Origin: Gonium pectorale
Lineage: Eukaryota > Chlorophyta > Chlorophyceae > Chlamydomonadales > Volvocaceae
Direction of reading: 5' to 3'
Assembly (NCBI GenBank): GCA_001584585.1
Contig: LSYV01000008.1
Span: 1,406,145 to 1,464,483 of the forward strand
Length of the DNA: 58,339 nucleotides
A program made the translations under genes and the position numbers. Below are positions 34,568-47,400 of this stretch, piece after piece. The notes under the pieces are model-generated. The model did not search any database, was not told the origin of the DNA, and worked only from the letters and a program-made list of their open reading frames with translations. How positions within the stretch are numbered: position 1 is the first letter of the stretch; the number at the start of each line of letters is the position of its first letter.

Positions 34568-36051
34568 GGTGAGGTTATTCGTTCATGCTTCTTCTGAGCA
34601 TCCTACGGTTGTGCCTCAAGCCATGCACGGAGGCTAGCAGGTAGCCCCCACAGCTCGTCGGCCGTAAGGAGGCCAGCGTGGCATCGCGGCCGACCAATCT
34701 AGAATGTCTTGTCCCATCGGAAAGGGGACTGTGCAAACGTTTTTGCGCCGAGGCAAGCTGGCGTTTGCTCGGTGCTGAGCTAGCCATTGCTGCAGGCTCA
34801 TGGCGGCGCAAACCGTTCTATACACGGATCTAGATGCTGTCCTTGCCGCCTTGCTGCTTGCAGCAAGGCAAGTTGCTATCATGGAGCTTGGAGGACGTTT
34901 CGGCTTCAAAGCCGACAGGCGCCCATTGTGAACTAGGCAGCTTCGTCTGCAGCAGGGGCAAATTCGTTGCGGGATGTTAGGTTCATGACAGACATGAGCT
35001 GCGTGCGTGAGATGTGCAAATGCTGGGGCCGGGGCACCTGTGTATGTGAGCCATGCTCGGCGGTCGTGCGCTCGCAGTCGTATCGGCGCCAGTTGCACGG
35101 CCAGGTCAGGCTGGTTACACCCAGGCTCCTTGGCGCATAGCTGTCTGCTTGCGCCCTGGAGTTTTGGAGGTTGCAGGTTTCGAAGAGGAGGATGCAATCC
35201 TGCATGGCCGCAGGCGTGGCACTGACGCGCGCCTGCCTGGCGGCGAGTGAAGTGGCGCCCTAGTGGCGGTGGCTGCATCGGTAAAGAAGGAAATTTGTCA
35301 GAGGAGGGAGCGCGCATGGAAGTGAGGCGCCCACAGGCGGGAAGGCGCCCACCGGGTAGGCTGAACCTCAGCCGTTGCGACGTTTGAACAATGGGACGTC
35401 CGCGCTTGGGTTTGCCCTTCGGAGAGGTCTGCAATTGTCGACCTCACATTGCCTCCGCACCGGAGATAGTGTGCGGCTTGGGAGTGACGCATGAAGGCGG
35501 TCCGCTTGGGAGGAATGACCCTGTTTGGTGCGGACGTGCGCTCTTTGCCACATCCCTGGCCCGGTCTAGAGCGGGCTCCCCATGCGGCGGTTGAGAGAGG
35601 TGGACTGAGGCGGGTGCATGAAGGCCGCTGCTTTGAGTGCAGGATGCGAGGAGGACCGTCGTGTGTGGATGAACCACGATCATTTCGTGTGTTGTTAAGC
35701 ATGACTCCTTTGCCCGCCTGGTTGGAAACCTCACAGACGTCCACACACTCACCTTGATAGAGCCCAACAGCAGGGATTGTTGGCTAAAAGACTTAGTCTT
35801 AAGGAGCCGAAATGGGCCATGTGAGGCTCACCCGCAGGGTCAACCACCCATGCCAAAGGCGTGTAGGCTCACCCGCAGGGTCAACCACCCATGCCAAAGG
35901 CGTGAAGACTATCCTACGTAGGGCTACGCCATCGGAAGGAGCAATATCGTCCGAATGGGGGTCAGGATGCTGAAGCTCAGGGTTTTGTCGTACATCGTTG
36001 GACAGCGACACAGCGCGCATGACACTTGATACCTGGTAATGAGATTGAAAA
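34568..36051. other. Intergenic region, PRRC2-like to coiled-coil gene
   Basis: It contains the PRRC2-like 3' UTR and the promoter/5' UTR of the coiled-coil gene, both on the plus strand. The one clear element is a 41-bp tandem duplication at 35824-35905. Minus-strand open frames here (34634-35434, 35799-36377) have no domains, and the second overlaps the coiled-coil first exon. Confidence 0.5.
35824..35905. repeat. 41-bp tandem duplication upstream of the coiled-coil gene
   Basis: The unit starting AGGCTCACCCGCAGGGTCAA is present twice head to tail; the copies differ only at the last base. It ends 146 bp before the start codon at 36052. Confidence 0.9.
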
Positions 36052-39000
36052 ATGTCGGCTGCACGCATAGCTGAACTAGAGAGGCGACTGCGCCTCGCTG
36101 AGGAAGAACGTGATGAGCTGCAGGGTGATGTTGAGCGCCTTTGCCTCCAAGGCGGATCAAACATGTTTGATCCCTCATACCTGCTTGGAGAACGCCTTCG
36201 CAGCGCGGAGGCTGAGGTCCGGAGACTCAAGTTAGGCCTGGCAAACACCGAGGCAGAGCGCGACAGCCTTCGTGACGACATGCAGCAGTTGCGGGACGCA
36301 AAACTGGCCGGCGAGCGTCGGCACGCAGAGCTGTCGGGGCAGATGCAGGGCCTAGAGCGTGACGTTGCGTTCTTCAAGGACCAGGCGGCTCAGGCTATGG
36401 CCGCGCGGGAAAGCGAGATTGACAGAGCGCGAGCGGCCTCGCTTTACTCGGAGGCACGGCTTGCGGAGTTGAGTCAGGCTCTGGAGGTGGCCCAGTCAGC
36501 CAACAAGGACTTGCAAACGCACGTGGAGGAGGTGCGCGGCGAGCTGGAGGCGCTGCGGGAGCAGCAGCAGCAACGTGAGCGCCAGGCGGCCGCCCAGAAG
36601 GACACGCAGGCGGAGGTGATGCAGCTGCTAGAGAAAGTGCAGCAGCTTGAGGCGTCAGACGCGAAGCTCAAGGTGCGTGGCACCCAGTCGTGTGGGTGCG
36701 GGGCCCCACGCGGCACATTGCATCAGAGGAAGAGGGCTGGAAGGGCGCACGGCGCTGTTGGACTGGCGAAGTGCTGACAGCTGAGGAAGCTGCGCATAGT
36801 ACACATGGGGCGCGTGAAAGGCCTGATGGCCTTGTGAAAGGGCAAGGCCGGGCCTACACCTGAGGGTGCAGATTGAGTTCCAAGTGCTTATTATAGGGTT
36901 TGGGCCCGGGGTGCTACTGCCAACCCATGGGATCCACAGCTCGGCCTGAGCTGCCCGGGTGCGCGCAATAGGCCCGATGAAGTGCGAGATCTTGCCTTGC
37001 CCTGTCCATGTTTCTGACCGACGGAGTGTCGGCGCTGATGAATGTGTGCCCCGCCCTGGCGTCCCCTCCCTCCCCGCTTGGGACGAATGCTTCTGGCGCC
37101 CAGCCCTTCGGCATCCACGCCCTTCTCAGCCCCCTTCCTCCCTCCCCCCTCAGGCCCAGCTGGCAGACGTGCAGGCCGAGGCGATGCACACGCAGCTGCT
37201 GCTGCGCCAGGCGCACAAGATTGAGGACCAGCTGAACAGCCAGGTCAAGGAGCTGCAGGCGCGTGGGAGGGGGACGACGGCGGGACGGTGGGCGTGGAGG
37301 GTAGGAGGTTGGGGCGTCAGGGATGTGGAAGAGGATGGGTGGCTGGAGCCATGGGCGCCAAGCGGGGATCGGAGGAGATACAGGAGGGTATGCTAGCGGA
37401 CGCCCCATGGCCCCACGGTGGGCCGCGTGTATGGCTGTCCCATCCCGCCCGCGCCGCGAGCCTTGCCTGCTCCGGTTCATCTTGCTTTGATCATCACCTG
37501 CCCCGACGGTGCTTGCCCTGCAGGCGTCCCTCGCGGCGGCCAAGCAACAGCTCGGGGATAGCAGCCGGCAGGTATCCTACGGATTAATGCCGCCAGAGGA
37601 CCTGCAGTTGTAACTTCTGCTACGACATGCTGTGGGGGATGGATGTGGCTTTTATTCGTTTGTGGACGTGGTGGGGTGGTTCGTAAGCGTTGCCCAATGA
37701 GGTATGGCCACAGAAATGCATAGTCCATTGCAACATGCAGTCGGCAGCAACTCGTTTTACAGTGACTACAGTAGGGCTGTTTCATTTGGTCGATTAGGGG
37801 TTTCCCGCTGCCATGATGTCAACATAACAGTTGCGTTTCGCCTTTCTTTTGCGCAGTCAAGCGCGGGTGGTTCCAGCTCGCCGGGCGGCGCTGCCACGGG
37901 CGCCGGCGGTGCAACGGTCAGTCCCCGAGGCGGCGAGTCCAGCGCCGCAGCGCCCCCGCACACGGCCGCTTCTCCGTCTGCGTCAACGCCACCACCAGCT
38001 CGCCGCAGGGGCAGTAATATGGGTGGCAGCAGCCCTGCCGCGCTGGCAAGCTCCGCTGCACCGCATGCCCGGGAACCTGAAGGGATAGAGCTCCCGCCGC
38101 CGCCGCAACCCGCGGCGCGCAACGGCCCGGCCCAGACGTCATCACGTTCGTCGCCGGAGCGTGCCCCATGTGCTGACAACGAGCCGCACACAGCGCCGAG
38201 CCCGTCGGCCCGCGGAGCGCAGCCGCTCGCCCAGGCCTCCAGCTCCACCCAGACCGAGGTCGAGGAGGCTGGTGCCGGGGCTCCCCCGGGCGCAGCTCAG
38301 GACACAGCAGCTAGCGCCCACCGCGTCCTGGCGGCTGGTGCGGCGTCGGGTGCGGCCGTGACCCCAGTCCGCGGTAGTGAAGGCGGCGCAGGCCAGGGCC
38401 CGGTTGATGCGGACCCGTCCGCAGGAGGCGGCCAGGGGGACGGGGTCGGGCGGGTACGGGAGCTGGAGTTGCTGCTGGAGACAGCCCGCGGGGAGCTGCA
38501 GCTGGCGCACCAGGAGCTAGCGGCGGCGCGAGAGGAGCTAGAGCGGGAGCGCGGTTCCCACGAGGAGGAGCGCGAGCAGCTCCAGGTGGGCGCGTAGCCA
38601 GGCGTGACGCTAGGGGTTCTGCGCCGGCTTGTCGAAGACTTCCGGTCCGTTGTTGCGGCGGATCGACGCGTCGTTAGAAACTGTTTTGGCGGATGAAGGG
38701 CATATGCAGGTCGCTGGTCTTCGATGTAGCGGGTGCGGGAGCGGCAGCGGGTTGCGAAGAGGGATTTCTTGAACGATACATCTGCGTAAAGAGCGAGCCC
38801 AAGAAATCGTGACAGCACGGCCATGCTGGGTGGGGCTTTGGACTCGGTTAGATACAGTAGCTGTGTTGATGGCAGCGGCGGCAAGTGCACGTTTGAATGT
38901 TCGGCGCTTTGGCAACCTTATGGCGGCCGTACGTCTACCAGGTGCCGCCGGAGCCACGGCTACAGTCGATCCCCTGTCTCACCGTGTCCGCTAACCGCTA

Positions 39001-40400
39001 TTCCACCGGTTTCCTTGCCTGCCGCCGCCCCACTCAGCTGCTGGGCGCCAAGGTCCATGAGCTAAAGATCAAGTTCGCACAGGCGACGCAGGAGAAGGTC
39101 GAGGCGCTCATGCGCGCCGCGCAGTTGTCGGAGACGGCGGCGGCGGCGCAGCGTGCCGCGGGGCCGACCGGCGGCGCAGGCGGCAGCGGGCAGCCCATTC
39201 CGCGGCTGGCCTCCGCCGCCTCCTACCGCGAGCATTCCCGCCACGCTGGCAAGGACCTCTACCTCAGCCGCAGCCCCGGTGGGTATCCGTAGTCCGTCGG
39301 CTGGCATGACGCCCTAGCCGCAAAGCCGCAAGGCCTGCCGGCTCGCTTGGAGCATTGTTCGGGAACTGATGTGCACGCTGCCGGGTGCTGGCTTTGTTTA
39401 CCCATCCGCAGGGTCAACGTCGTCCCAAGGGCTCCTGCCGGCCGCCTCAGCGCCCTCGCCGGGAGGCCAGCCGCTGGGCACGCGCTCCTGGGGGGCGTGG
39501 CTCAGCGGCGCCAGCGCCGGCTGGTACGGCAGCGGCGGTGCTGGCGGCCACAGCGGCAGCGGTGGCGTCGGCGGCACGGCGGGCGGTGGTGGCGGCGGTA
39601 GTGGCAGCGGGGGGCTGGGCGCCGCCGGGGTCGCCACATTGGGCGCCGGCGCCTACGCCAATAACGGCGGCAGCGCCACGCCCACCTACGCGCCGAGCGT
39701 CGCCTCGGAGGATGCCTTTGAGCCCGACGGGGGCGCCGCCGCCGTGTCGTCGTCGTCCTTCTCCGCTGCCGCTCAGGCAGCGGCCGCCGCTGCAAGCATT
39801 GAAGCGGCCGAGGCGCGAAACCGGCTCCTCTCGGAGCAGCTGGAGAGGCTCCGGTCCCAACTGTCGGCGGTTGACCGGCTGGCTGGCCGGGTAGCAGAGC
39901 GGCTTTCTCAGCTGCGGGGCTGTGCGGCGCTGCTGTGGAGCGACCGGCCAGAGGACGCGCCGCGGCGCTGGACGGCGCTGGGGGAACTGAACCGCCTGGC
40001 GGAGGCGTGCGCGGCGCTGCGCGCCGAGGCGGGGCTGCCGGAGGCGGCGACGCCGTCAGCGGCAGCGACGGCGCAGCTGGAGCCGGCGAGCTCGCTGGGC
40101 GGCAGCGGAGGCGTGGAGGAGGCGGGGCTGCCGCCGGTGGTGCCGCTGGGGCCGGACCTGGGGCTGCCACCGCGGCCGCCCAGTGGCCGCGGTCTTGGCG
40201 GCGGAGGCGCCGCCGCTGCCGCCGGCAACGCTGCGCCGGCGGCGCCAGAGTACGACAGCAGCCTGGTGTGTACGCGGGAGTCAGGGGGTGTGCAGCGCCG
40301 GGTGGCGGAGGCGCTGCTGGCGGTGCTCGAGTTCGGGGTGCGGTCACTGGAGCGATACAACCATCAGTCGGCGCTGTCATCTGTGCAGCTGTACGGCTAG
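36052..40400 (+). CDS. Coiled-coil protein of unknown function
   Basis: Six exons, 36052-36672, 37154-37258, 37524-37571, 37857-38585, 39038-39278 and 39412-40400, give 910 residues. Residues 1-258 are a nearly continuous coiled coil interrupted by a GGSNMFDPSYL segment (about 36-46), possibly a conserved hinge. Residues 259-450 are Ser/Pro/Ala-rich. A second coil runs about 455-501, and exon 5 continues with a helical segment. A Gly/Ser-rich region leads to a third coil (about 720-760). The last 50 residues (from EYDSSLVC) are predicted helical and look folded. There is no signal peptide or membrane segment. Intron 2 appears to use a GC donor (CAG|gcgcgt); a GT site 15 nt earlier also keeps frame but breaks the heptad pattern. 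I do not recognise the family; a cytoskeletal or centrosomal scaffold is only a guess. Confidence 0.7.
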
Positions 40401-41449
40401 CGGGTGGAAGTCTAGCGTATGTATGCGGGATGTGTCCTTAGCGGCAGGAGGGGAACCTGCAGGAGTGGCATGTGACAGCACGAGTAGCGGAGTTGCCGCA
40501 CCTAGTGTGCACGCTATATACGGTGCATTGTAGGCGGGTTGCGGAGTGGCTAGTGCAGGCCAACAGAGTTCAGAGGAGTTGAGTGCGCATTCATGCGTGG
40601 ATTAATAAAGAAGGGGAAATGGGTCGCGTCGCAGACACCGAATCGCATAGTCAGTAGAAGGACTAACGCGTGGGAGTGCGGCATGCAGCATACGGTAGAT
40701 CCTCAGATAAGATAGCTAACGCACGACTGCCTTCTGGACCTTGAGTGTTGAGGAAGAAACGGACGGGTCGTTCCAAAGGAGGTCCACCCCCGATTACAAG
40801 ACTGTGTTGTCATGGACCCGGTGCAATGTGAGTGTGCCTTTACGGACCATTCATTGCAGCAGGAATGCCTTGCCTTGTTGCCTTGTCACGGACTTTCATT
40901 GCTGCGCGGGCTGCTGCCTGCAGGGCAGTGCAGCGTGTCCGGGTACGTTGTCTGCAGCTTCGACTCCACAGGAATGGGTGGAAGGTTGGCCTCGTCCTGT
41001 ACCGTCTGTTAAAGTTTGTTGCCTCTGTCGTCCACACCAGCCGCGCATGCAAGGGGCATGATCGCAGGAGCTTTTGTAACCGCAAGCAGATGCAATCTGC
41101 TGCCTGCGCTGTCCGTCGGTCCCCGTCATGCCATGCACCTCAAGCAGACCGTCAAGCCCGCCCCCACTGCTTGGGGAAAGCAACCAGGACGCGTCAGTGT
41201 ACTTGCACATGCTTAAGCTACACATGTGAGGCCTCCGCCTGTGAGCCGTTGCGGCACATGCACGGTTAGGGCTTGGGGCGTTGGGGGCGTGCCAAGCAAC
41301 GGTTACGCAGCCGTTACCGTTGTGACGACGGAATGAACGCATTATCTAAAAGCACATGCATATGTCAATCATGACATGTATATCATGCCTTCCTGGTTCT
41401 TGGATTGACGGGAGGAGTGGGGCCTGCACTTTCCCATTTAGCAGCACTC
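40401..41449. other. Intergenic region, coiled-coil gene to PIG-S
   Basis: It holds the 3' UTR of the coiled-coil gene and the PIG-S promoter. A TGTAA lies near 41074-41078, about 670 nt past the stop. Open frames on either strand lack domains. Confidence 0.45.
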
Positions 41450-44400
41450 ATGTCGACCGCACAGGCGCCGCCGAGGCCGTCGAGGCGGCGCCTGTGGACT
41501 GCATTATATGTGCTAGTTTACATGATCCTCGGTAAGCGGTTGGGTGTTTCGACCCTTCACTGGAAGGCGAACCTCGAAGCTGGCCGCTCTCGCGATTCGG
41601 CTCTTATCAGGTCACTGCACACGTCGACACGAATGCGCGCGCCCCTGGTGTACTCCTCGTTCCTCTCCCCAAACCCCTGGGGCACCCCTCTTCCCCGCCC
41701 GCCCGTCCGCGCGCAGCGCTCCCCCTCTGGTACAGCTCCGTGCGTGTGCCCCGGGTGCCGCTGCCCCATGACGAGATCTCCCGCCTGGAGGCGACCGTGG
41801 CGGAGCCGCTGGCCGGCGCCCTCCCCGCCAGCGTGACCGCATACCTGATATGCCCAGGTTAGCGCAGCAACCAGCCCCCGCCACTCGTCTCGCCGAGTAA
41901 CGAAACACCGGCCAGCGTCATGCCGCTGGCAATTCATAGATTGAGCCCAACGCCCTTGAACAACCTGTTACAGCAGCACGCCGCCTCCACGCGCATACAC
42001 GGCTGCCGTATGCGTCGTTCCATTTCAACACGGCTGCCGTATGCGTCGTTCCATCTCAACACGGCTGCCGATGCAACCCCTGGCGCGTCTGTTTCACGCC
42101 GACCTCGCATCCCGGTACCCTCCTTACCCGGGGGCCCAAGGCGCATCCTACGGCTGCCTCGAGTACCGGGAGATGTCGGGGCTGGCAGCGCAGCTGGGCT
42201 CGGCCATTCTGAAGGAGGCGGGCTTGGCGGAGGAGCATGTGAGCAGGCCCGGGGGTGGGGCGTGCCGGGGGCGGTGGGGCTGGGGTAAGGCAGGATCCGG
42301 TCCGGCAGGTCTGAGGTGCTGTGTGGTGCCTGGCGGAGGAAGGATCCACGGATGGGGGGAGAGGGCGGGGGAGCGGCGTCACTGCGGCGTAGTCCCTATT
42401 GTCCTGAGGGCTGCCGGATACACTGAGGAACGCGTTGGGCTGCATGGTCGCCGACCTGAACACGTGGACGGGCCTCGTACCCAGCCGCCGCAGCCTTGCC
42501 TGCAGCCTTGACCTTTACTCCCATGCATGTCAGCCGAACCGCAGCTTGTCCTCCCCGCTCCCGCGTTCCGCAGACGCCCCTGCAAGTGCGGGTCCTCCAG
42601 GACGCTCCCGGCAGCTGCACGGCGTCCTCCTGGGCGTCGGCCGGCTGGGCGCAGCTGCGGCAGCGGCAGGCGGGTGCGGGATCTCCCAGCGGTGGTGCCG
42701 GTGCCGGCGGCCTTAGCGGCTGCAGCGACGTGGCGGCGTCTCCGGAACGGCTGCGCGGCGTGATGGCGGTGGAGGGGCGCGAGTTCGAGGACTGGGCGAC
42801 CCGCGAGCTGGCCGGGCAGGACAGGTGGGAGGGGGGAGGCGGTTGGCGGCTGGCGGCTTGCAGTTGGGGATCTTGGCGTCACTTCGGTTGCAGGGCAGTG
42901 GATGGGAGCGGAGGGCTGGGAGGCCCCCCCCCCCTGAGGCCTCATGAGATCCAGCGCTTGGGGGACTTAGGACAGGTTCTCCAGGGTTGGAGGAGTGGCG
43001 GCCGTTAGTATAATGGACTAGATCGGGAGCGGGTCGCAACGCCTGGCGCCGAGCGCCGAGGATATGGTCGGGGAAGAATAAATCAGGCTTGTCCGGCTTT
43101 TGGGTGACGGGCGGGAGCAGGATCCGGCGCAGTCCTCGCGGCGATGAGAGCTTCCAGCCTTGTCCACCTGGTAGAGGCAAAACTTGCTTACGCTTGCCCT
43201 TATCGTTTGCAGGCCCGGCAACTACCATTTGTTTGTTATTCCGGATCCATGGCTGCCCGCCGACGGCCTGCCGTACGGGGTGGTCGGCCGGCGGCGCATC
43301 GCGCTGCTCCGCTACCCGCCAGGCCGCCGAGCGTCCCACGGGTCGGTCGTACGGCTGGCGGCGGAGATGGCGGCACCCGCGTTCGCATCGTTCCTGGGTA
43401 GGCGCAGACCGCGACCATGTCCAGGCCATGCGGTTGCAGTCATTTGCGCACACCTTCAAGCGACCATCGCCTTTTATTGGGCCCAGGTCCACAGCCTTTG
43501 TATGGCATGTAATGTATGGCGTATGGAATGGACTGGGTACCACGCTGAGCCAAGCGTGCGGGTAGGCCCCATGCATGTGTGTTTAGGGGCCTTCTGCGCG
43601 CATTCCCGTGGGCGCACCCGCCCGCTACCGGGTACTTCCGGTCGCAGGTGACGCGTCGGCCGCGCCCAAGTGGGGCGGCGGTGACGACGGCACCGCGAAG
43701 CACCAGCTGCCCATCAGTCCCGCGGCGCAGCTGCACCTGTCCTTCAGCCTCTGCAATGCGCACCCCTCGCCCCACGCCGGCGGCGCCGGCGGCGGCGGCA
43801 GCCGCGAATCGTCGTCGTCGGCGGCTGCCGCTCTGGTATGGAGCTTCCCGGCCTTTGAGGCGCAGTATGTGGCACCCGTGAAGCAGGCGCTCGCGCCCGC
43901 GGCGCGACTGACGGTCTCCAGCCAGGTGCGTGGGGCAGCGTGCCCGACGGGCCGGGAGCGGCTCCGCGGCAGCTGATGCCGTAGCGGTTAGGGGCACTCC
44001 CCGGCAAGGCGCGGAGGTGAAGGCTGTGTTCCGAGGAGTGGGGTACCGATGGGTGCCGATATGGGTGGGCACCGTGCAGGGTGGTGCTCGCCAACGAACC
44101 CGGGCGGGGCGCGCTGGCATGGTTACCGTGCCAACCCGAGGGGTGGGGTGGCGCATCGCCTGCTACAGCATGCGCGGCACTGGACCGCGTACGGCTGCCG
44201 TGTGGGGGGCAGAGACGTCAGGGCCCAGGAGCGCATGCGGAGGTGCTGGCTGCAAAGCAGTCAGGACCAGGGCTCAGGAGCGCATGCGGAGGTGCTGGCT
44301 GCGCAATGCGCTGTGCGCACATCGCATTGGGTCGTCCGAGCGCATCGTCACCGCGCCATGACGTACCCCATTTGGTCGCGTAACACTCTCAAACCCGCGG

Positions 44401-47400
44401 TGCCGCGCCAGGTCCTGTACTTTACGCCACCGCGGGTCAATGCCTCCTGGGACGAGCACCGCTCCGCTTACGTGTTGCCGTACGCCCAGCTACCGTATTT
44501 CGTGGACAGCTCGTGGCCGCTGGACCCCGGCCGCACCGGCCTGCCCGCCTCTGCCGCTGGCGGCGGCGAAGTGCCGTATGACGTCGCCACCGTCGTCGCC
44601 GGCACGCGCGCCGTGGCCGTCGGCGAGGTCCTGACGCTGCCGCCGCCGTCAGCCGGGTCGGCGGGCGCCGCCGTTGCTGACGCGGTGGCGGCTGTGCGCC
44701 CGCAGCTGCTGCCCCCGCCGTCAGCGGAGGCTCTGCCGCCGGCGGTGCTGAACTTTGTGCTGTTTGCGCCGGCGCCGGCACAGCGGCCATTGGTGCTGCT
44801 GGGACCGGATGGCGAGCCGGCGCCGGCCAACTCCTTTTGGGTGCCCAGCTGGGGTGTGCTGCAGGTGGGCGTGTCCACATGCTGGCTGGTGGGTGGTCGA
44901 GCCGGTAGCCGAGCAAAGATGCTGGCGGGGCAGACTCAAGCTTGGGGGCCCCTGGCCGTGTGAGATGGGAGTTGACAGCTTCGTCATTGCACCGCTTGCC
45001 AATCATATCCGTACGAGTCTTGTGCCAGCTTCCCCAGGCCTGACCTGCACGCAACGGGTACCGACGCTGACTCCCCGCTCCAACGTGCCTCGTCCCGCCT
45101 TCTCAGGTTCTCAACCAAGTGCCGCCCGCAGGCCACATTACGGCGCCCGTGGAGCAGGAGGCCATGGAGGTAGGCGGGGGCGCAACGGGGACGTACTACG
45201 TGCATGGCTGCGGATCTGCAGCCGCGGCAAAGGCAACTGCCTTGCGGACCCCTGAGGGGCGGGTACGCTGTAGGCCCCGGTGTGCTGCGCTGCGCACACT
45301 GCACACAGCGCTTACGCTCGCGTATGCGTTGTTTCGTTTCAACACTTCACACAGCGGGGCACGGCAGCCGGCCATGGCTAAGGTCTGTGCCGCCTGCGGT
45401 TAAGGCGGCTCTTTGCGACCACGTGCCCCTCGGCCATCAAACAGCCTTGCACCCGGTCTCTGTGCGGGGCTCCGGTGCCCAGGGGTTCGCCGTCGAGATA
45501 GTGACGCAGCTGAGGTCGCTACTGGGCCTCGCACCCGCGCGCCGCCGCCTGCTGGACCTGGGCAAGCGACCCGAGACCCGCGGAAACAGAACCGACAGCG
45601 GCGGCGGCGGCACGGGCGGCGGCACGGGCGGCGGCACGGGCGGCGGCGGCGCAGGTGACGGCGACGGCGACGGTGGGGATGAGGCCGTGGGCCCCGTGGC
45701 GCTGCTGTCGCCTCTGCGCACCGGGCTGGCGCCCTGGGAGGTGGACGCGCTGCTCCGGCGGCGCGTGTGGGGCGACGTGCGGGCGGCAGCAGCGACCCTC
45801 GGGTCGCTGGCGCGGCTGCTGGCGCAGGTGCGTGCGTGTGCCGCCTCGCGCAGAGCTGTGAGGGGGTGGAGGGGAGGGACCCCTGCGCAGGACCACGCCC
45901 ATATACGGAACACGCGTGCACCGCCATCTATAGATACTCAGTGTGTTGTAGGTGTTAGGTACTGCACGCTGGATTGCCCTGAGGGGCATCCCGATATTGC
46001 GCCCTGCAAGAGGGACACTCCAAACCCTGCTGCGCGCACGCTGGAGTGATACTGCACTCCCGATGGCGGAAGGGGACATGCCGAACCAAATTATGGACAT
46101 ACTGCTGGCCAGTGCTTCACGCGGATGGCATACGAAGGGTGTCGAGCCACAGCCCTAACCCTACAGGTACTGTGATTAAAATTGCGGCCGCAGGTGCGCA
46201 CGCTGTCGGTGCCGGGCCACGTGGGTGAGCTGGTGCGGCGGAGCGTGGGCGCGCTGGGGTCGGCGCTGGCAAGGGCGGCTGAGGGGCGCTACGAGGAAGC
46301 CTCCAGGTGGGTGGCCGAGGGATGGGCGGCCGCAGAGGCAGGCCGGAAGGCGGGGCTGGGAGGACGTAATTAGGCGACCTCGACGCGGCAAGGCGCTGCC
46401 AGCAGGTGGGCAGCGTGAGGGCTAGCTGTTCTTTGTGTCAGTGCAGCAGACGGGTCGGCTCCGGTTCGTTGGGCAGGGTCGGCTCCGGTTCGTTGGGCAG
46501 GGTCCCTTCTGCTCCTCAACGGCGATCCTGGCAGATACCCGCTGTTGCTTGCCTGTCCATCTGCGCAGCGCGCAGGAGAGGCCTCACAGCTTTGCCATAT
46601 GCCCTCGGCCCCTTGCCCTCACGCCTCCACGGAGAGAACGCACCCGGTTGCTGACGCCGCCATGTAAGGGTCCCGATCCCCCCCACTTGGCGCCTCGCAG
46701 GTCTGCGCAGGAGGCTCGCAGCTGGGCGGAGGCGGCCTTCTCCGACCCCGCCCTTTCCTCGCGCCTAAACGTGCCCGACACGCACTACGTGGGGGTCTAC
46801 CTGCCCTTCTGCCTGCCCGCCGCGGTGCCGCTGCTGCAGGTGGGGCTGAAGGACAGGAGAGCACGGGCGGTTGGGTTGCTTGGTGGGTGGGGGGATTCAG
46901 AGGGAAAGGGCGTGCCCGTGCCTCCCGTGCACGTGCCTCCCGTGCCCGTGCCTCCCGTGCATGCCACACCGCGTTGTGGTTGATACTTGGTTGCTGGGAG
47001 CGGAGCAGCGAAGGGAGGGACACGGGGGCTGGGGGCGTGGGTAGGAGGGAGATTACCGTACAGCGCACTCCCATCCCTTGTGCAACCATGCAATGTGCTT
47101 GGCACCAGGTGCATGTACGGATTGTACGCTCTACTGCTGGAGCGGTCCGCGTGCGACCATAGCTCCGTATACATGTACGGACATGTGTTGTAAGAGGCTT
47201 GCTAACACGGTTCACTGACTGCAGGCGCTCTTTGCGGAACTTGGGCGGCTGCGGAAGAGGAAGGCCGCCCGGCGGCCGGGCGGTGCCCGGGGTACGGCTC
47301 CCACTGGTGGCCAAGGGGCATCCCGCGGCGCGGGCCCCGATGCTGGTTCGCGGGCTGCTGGGGTTGGGGCTGATGCTGCCGCAGCGTGCGGCGGACAGGA

